From Sphingobacteriales bacterium (lineage in GTDB: Bacteria > Bacteroidota > Bacteroidia > Chitinophagales > UBA2359), in the NCBI GenBank assembly GCA_016718845.1, contig JADKCK010000007.1, forward strand, positions 62,001 through 126,000: a stretch of DNA of 64,000 bases, in the 5' to 3' direction. This document shows, piece after piece, positions 61,717 through 64,000 of this stretch (position 1 is its first letter; the number at the start of each line of letters is the position of its first letter). The position numbers and the translations under genes are program-made. The notes under the pieces were generated by a model that was given only the letters and a program-made list of their open reading frames with translations, was not told the origin of the DNA and searched no databases.

Positions 61717-64000
61717 ATGCAACTAAATCGCATCTTACAAACCTTATTTGTTGGGCTATTATTTTTTGCGCAAGATATTTGCGCCGCTAACAACTGGCAA
61801 CAAAAAGTAGATTACAAAATTGACGTAACCTTAGACGACACCAATCACGAGCTAAATGGCTTTATTACTATCAATTACACCAACAACTCGCCCGATGAGT
61901 TATCGTTTATTTGGTTTCATTTGTGGCCCAATGCCTACCTAAACGACCAAACCGCCTTTGCCAAGCAAAAACTCGAAAACCGCAGTACCGATTTTTATTA
62001 CGCCAAAAAAAGTGAACGCGGTTTTATAGATAAACTCGATTTTAGGGTAAATACCACCACCTTAAAAACCGAACCCGACCCACAAAACCCCGATATTACC
62101 AAATTATACCTCGACAAAGCCCTAAAATCGGGCGAAACCGTAGTTATTAGCACGCCATTTAGGGTAAAAATCCCCGAAAGTTTTTCGCGTTTGGGTCACG
62201 TTGGGCAATCGTACCAAATAACACAGTGGTATCCTAAACCCGCCGTTTACGACCAATTGGGCTGGCATCAAATGCCTTACTTAGACCAAGGCGAGTTTTA
62301 CTCGGAGTATGGTTCGTTTGATGTAAGTATCACCCTGCCACAAAACTACGTGGTTGGTGCCACAGGCGATGTGCAAAACCCCGAAGAACGCAGTTTTTTG
62401 GAGCAAAAAGTTGCCGAAACCCAAGCCCTTGGCAGTTTCGACGAAAAAGACCGCTCGTTTCCGCCCTCTTCATCTACCCCCAAAACGCTGCGTTATCTCC
62501 AAAAAAATGTTCACGATTTTGGTTGGTTTGCCGACAAACGTTTTCATGTATTAAAAGATGTTGCTACCTTAGCATCGGGCAAAAAAGTAGATTGCTGGGC
62601 AATGTTTACCAACCAAGAAGCTAGTTTGTGGCAACGCGGAGCCGAGTATGTAAAGCGCTCGGTCGAGTTTTACTCGGCAAATGTAGGCGAATATCCGTAT
62701 AACCAAGCTACTGCGTTGCAAAGCGCCCTAAGTGCAGGTGCAGGTATGGAGTATCCAAACGTAACGGTTATTGGGGTATCGGGCAGTGCCAAAAGCCTTG
62801 ATGTGGTGATAACACACGAGGTTGGGCATAATTGGTTTTATGGGCAATTGGGCAGCAACGAGCGCGAACATGCGTGGATGGACGAAGGCATTAACTCGTA
62901 TTACGAAATGCGCTACATCGAAACCTATTATCCCGAAAAACCCAAAACCAAAGCCAGCGGTAATATTATGCGCACTTTGGCAAGTATGGCAGATATGGGT
63001 TCGGCAAATGGGCGATATGTTACCTATTTATTGTCGGCACGCCGCAACGAAGACCAACCTATTGAGCTGCACTCGATGGATTATACTAACCTAAACTACG
63101 GGGCTATTGTGTACGAAAAAACGGCTATTGTATTTCGTTACCTCGAAAAATATTTGGGTACAGTGGCGTTTGATGCTATCATGAAAAAATACTACGCCCA
63201 ATACGAGTTTAAACACCCACAACCCGCCGACATCCGCCGTGTGTTTGAGCAAGAAACAGGTAAAGATTTAACGTGGTTTTTTGACCAACTTATTGGCTCA
63301 TCTGCCAAAATAGATTACTGTATTAAACGCGTGAAAAAAAATGCCGATAAAATTGGCAATACCGAGTACGACCAAATTACGGTAAAACAAGGTAAATCGA
63401 AACGCGATGCGCAGGGCAATGCCGTTGGTGCTTTTGGCGATTTTACTTACGTGAAAAGCCCTTTCCCCGTATCGGCAATTAAAGACGACAAGGTAGTGAA
63501 AACAATTTGGTACGATGGTTTTAATGGCGAAGCCGACCTGCTGTTTAATCACCTTGATTACGACAAATTGGTAATTGATGTGGCAAACAACATACCCGAC
63601 AATAACCGACTAAACAACACTTGGCGCAACAAAGGTTTGTGCAAAAAAGGTACGCCGCCCAAGTTTAAATTTTTAGGTGGTATAGAAAATGGCAAAAGCA
63701 ACAACATTTATTGGGCGCCTGCTTTGGGCTTTAACAACTACGATAAACTAATGTTGGGTTTGGCATTTTACAACCCCATTTTGCCCAACAAAACCGTTGA
63801 GTATGCCTTTGCCCCTATGTTTGCTACGGGCAACAAATCGTTTTCGGGCATTGGTACCATAGATTTTAATCTGTACCCCAAAAACCCCGACCGTTGGTGG
63901 AAAAAACTACAGATTTCGTTGGGCGGCAGTATGTTTGGCAGCGGTACTTACGAGGTGTACACCAACGATACTTTGGGTACAGTAGTAGAATCTAAAACAG
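61717..64000 (+). CDS. M1 family zinc metallopeptidase (partial at window end)
   Basis: The ATG at 61717 gives a signal peptide to about residue 24 (FAQDICAAN). The frame is open to the window end (761 codons seen). The zinc site is HEVGHNW (His367, His371) with Glu390 after the family spacing of 18 residues, in WMDEGINSYYE; GAGMEYP lies before it in place of GAMEN. The N-terminal domain carries FIWFHLWPNAY and TQWYPKPAVYDQLGWH. After about 520 residues the protein continues with beta-rich sequence (GVGFNNYDKLMLGLAFYNP type), as in long Bacteroidota M1 proteins with a C-terminal barrel or Ig part. Periplasmic or surface aminopeptidase; the C-terminus is outside the window. Confidence 0.88.
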   Translation, partial: MQLNRILQTLFVGLLFFAQDICAANNWQQKVDYKIDVTLDDTNHELNGFITINYTNNSPDELSFIWFHLWPNAYLNDQTAFAKQKLENRSTDFYYAKKSERGFIDKLDFRVNTTTLKTEPDPQNPDITKLYLDKALKSGETVVISTPFRVKIPESFSRLGHVGQSYQITQWYPKPAVYDQLGWHQMPYLDQGEFYSEYGSFDVSITLPQNYVVGATGDVQNPEERSFLEQKVAETQALGSFDEKDRSFPPSSSTPKTLRYLQKNVHDFGWFADKRFHVLKDVATLASGKKVDCWAMFTNQEASLWQRGAEYVKRSVEFYSANVGEYPYNQATALQSALSAGAGMEYPNVTVIGVSGSAKSLDVVITHEVGHNWFYGQLGSNEREHAWMDEGINSYYEMRYIETYYPEKPKTKASGNIMRTLASMADMGSANGRYVTYLLSARRNEDQPIELHSMDYTNLNYGAIVYEKTAIVFRYLEKYLGTVAFDAIMKKYYAQYEFKHPQPADIRRVFEQETGKDLTWFFDQLIGSSAKIDYCIKRVKKNADKIGNTEYDQITVKQGKSKRDAQGNAVGAFGDFTYVKSPFPVSAIKDDKVVKTIWYDGFNGEADLLFNHLDYDKLVIDVANNIPDNNRLNNTWRNKGLCKKGTPPKFKFLGGIENGKSNNIYWAPALGFNNYDKLMLGLAFYNPILPNKTVEYAFAPMFATGNKSFSGIGTIDFNLYPKNPDRWWKKLQISLGGSMFGSGTYEVYTNDTLGTVVESKT

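Overview
The window comes from an AT-rich member of the Bacteroidota, probably a gliding or marine-type lineage related to Saprospirales, Chitinophagales or Cytophagales; the family is not resolvable from sequence alone. The evidence is type IX secretion (T9SS) sorting domains of both the type A and CHU_C/type B kinds, a PorP/SprF protein, GldB and RemB gliding proteins, SprB-like repeats, and promoters of the Bacteroidetes form TTTG-N20-TAnnTTTG.

Layout. 1-5.4 kb: end of a response regulator, a small envelope protein, a T9SS type A cargo protein, an AraC regulator, an SDR oxidoreductase and a PIN-domain toxin-antitoxin operon. 5.4-12.9 kb: a frameshifted lamin-tail surface protein behind its likely PorP/SprF partner, a lipoprotein and a dockerin-like secreted protein. 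12.9-19.7 kb: a dead IS5-like transposase, a PLP decarboxylase, an AraC remnant, gldB, a Nif3 plus zinc-ribbon pair and kdsD. 20-33.2 kb: a second PIN toxin-antitoxin pair and a 3992-residue surface adhesin. 33.7-41.7 kb: a methyltransferase, a TMTC-like membrane TPR protein with a family 2 glycosyltransferase, a candidate small RNA, and an unsaturated fatty-acid beta-oxidation module (fadH broken by two frameshifts, then an ECH1-like dienoyl-CoA isomerase). 41.8-51.5 kb: RemB, two SPOR-domain proteins (one frameshifted), an unrecognised kinase-like protein, and a TolB-like propeller fused to an outer-membrane barrel. 51.7-64 kb: a sterol-desaturase-family enzyme, a PseC-like aminotransferase, a tandemly duplicated pair (three-domain secreted protein plus WG-repeat lipoprotein), pyrD and the start of an M1 metallopeptidase.

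The strongest unexpected signal is a set of small non-coding mobile elements (MITE-like) of about 310-410 bp with related terminal inverted repeats (ctcatgttacgcag type). One copy interrupts the second WG-repeat gene with perfect 14-bp terminal repeats and a 7-bp target duplication, and others flank the same duplicated gene pair. A second theme is sequence quality. Four single-base frameshifts, each resolvable at a homopolymer run, lie in otherwise intact genes, and a tract of about 150 bp that is almost pure G/C runs sits in an AT-rich intergenic region. These look more like sequencing or assembly errors than biology. No complete undescribed defence or biosynthetic system is evident; the best leads for new biology are the kinase-like protein at 46.4-47.5 kb, the Cys-rich modules of the giant adhesin, the duplicated three-domain/WG pair with its MITEs, and the candidate small RNA near 38.2 kb.
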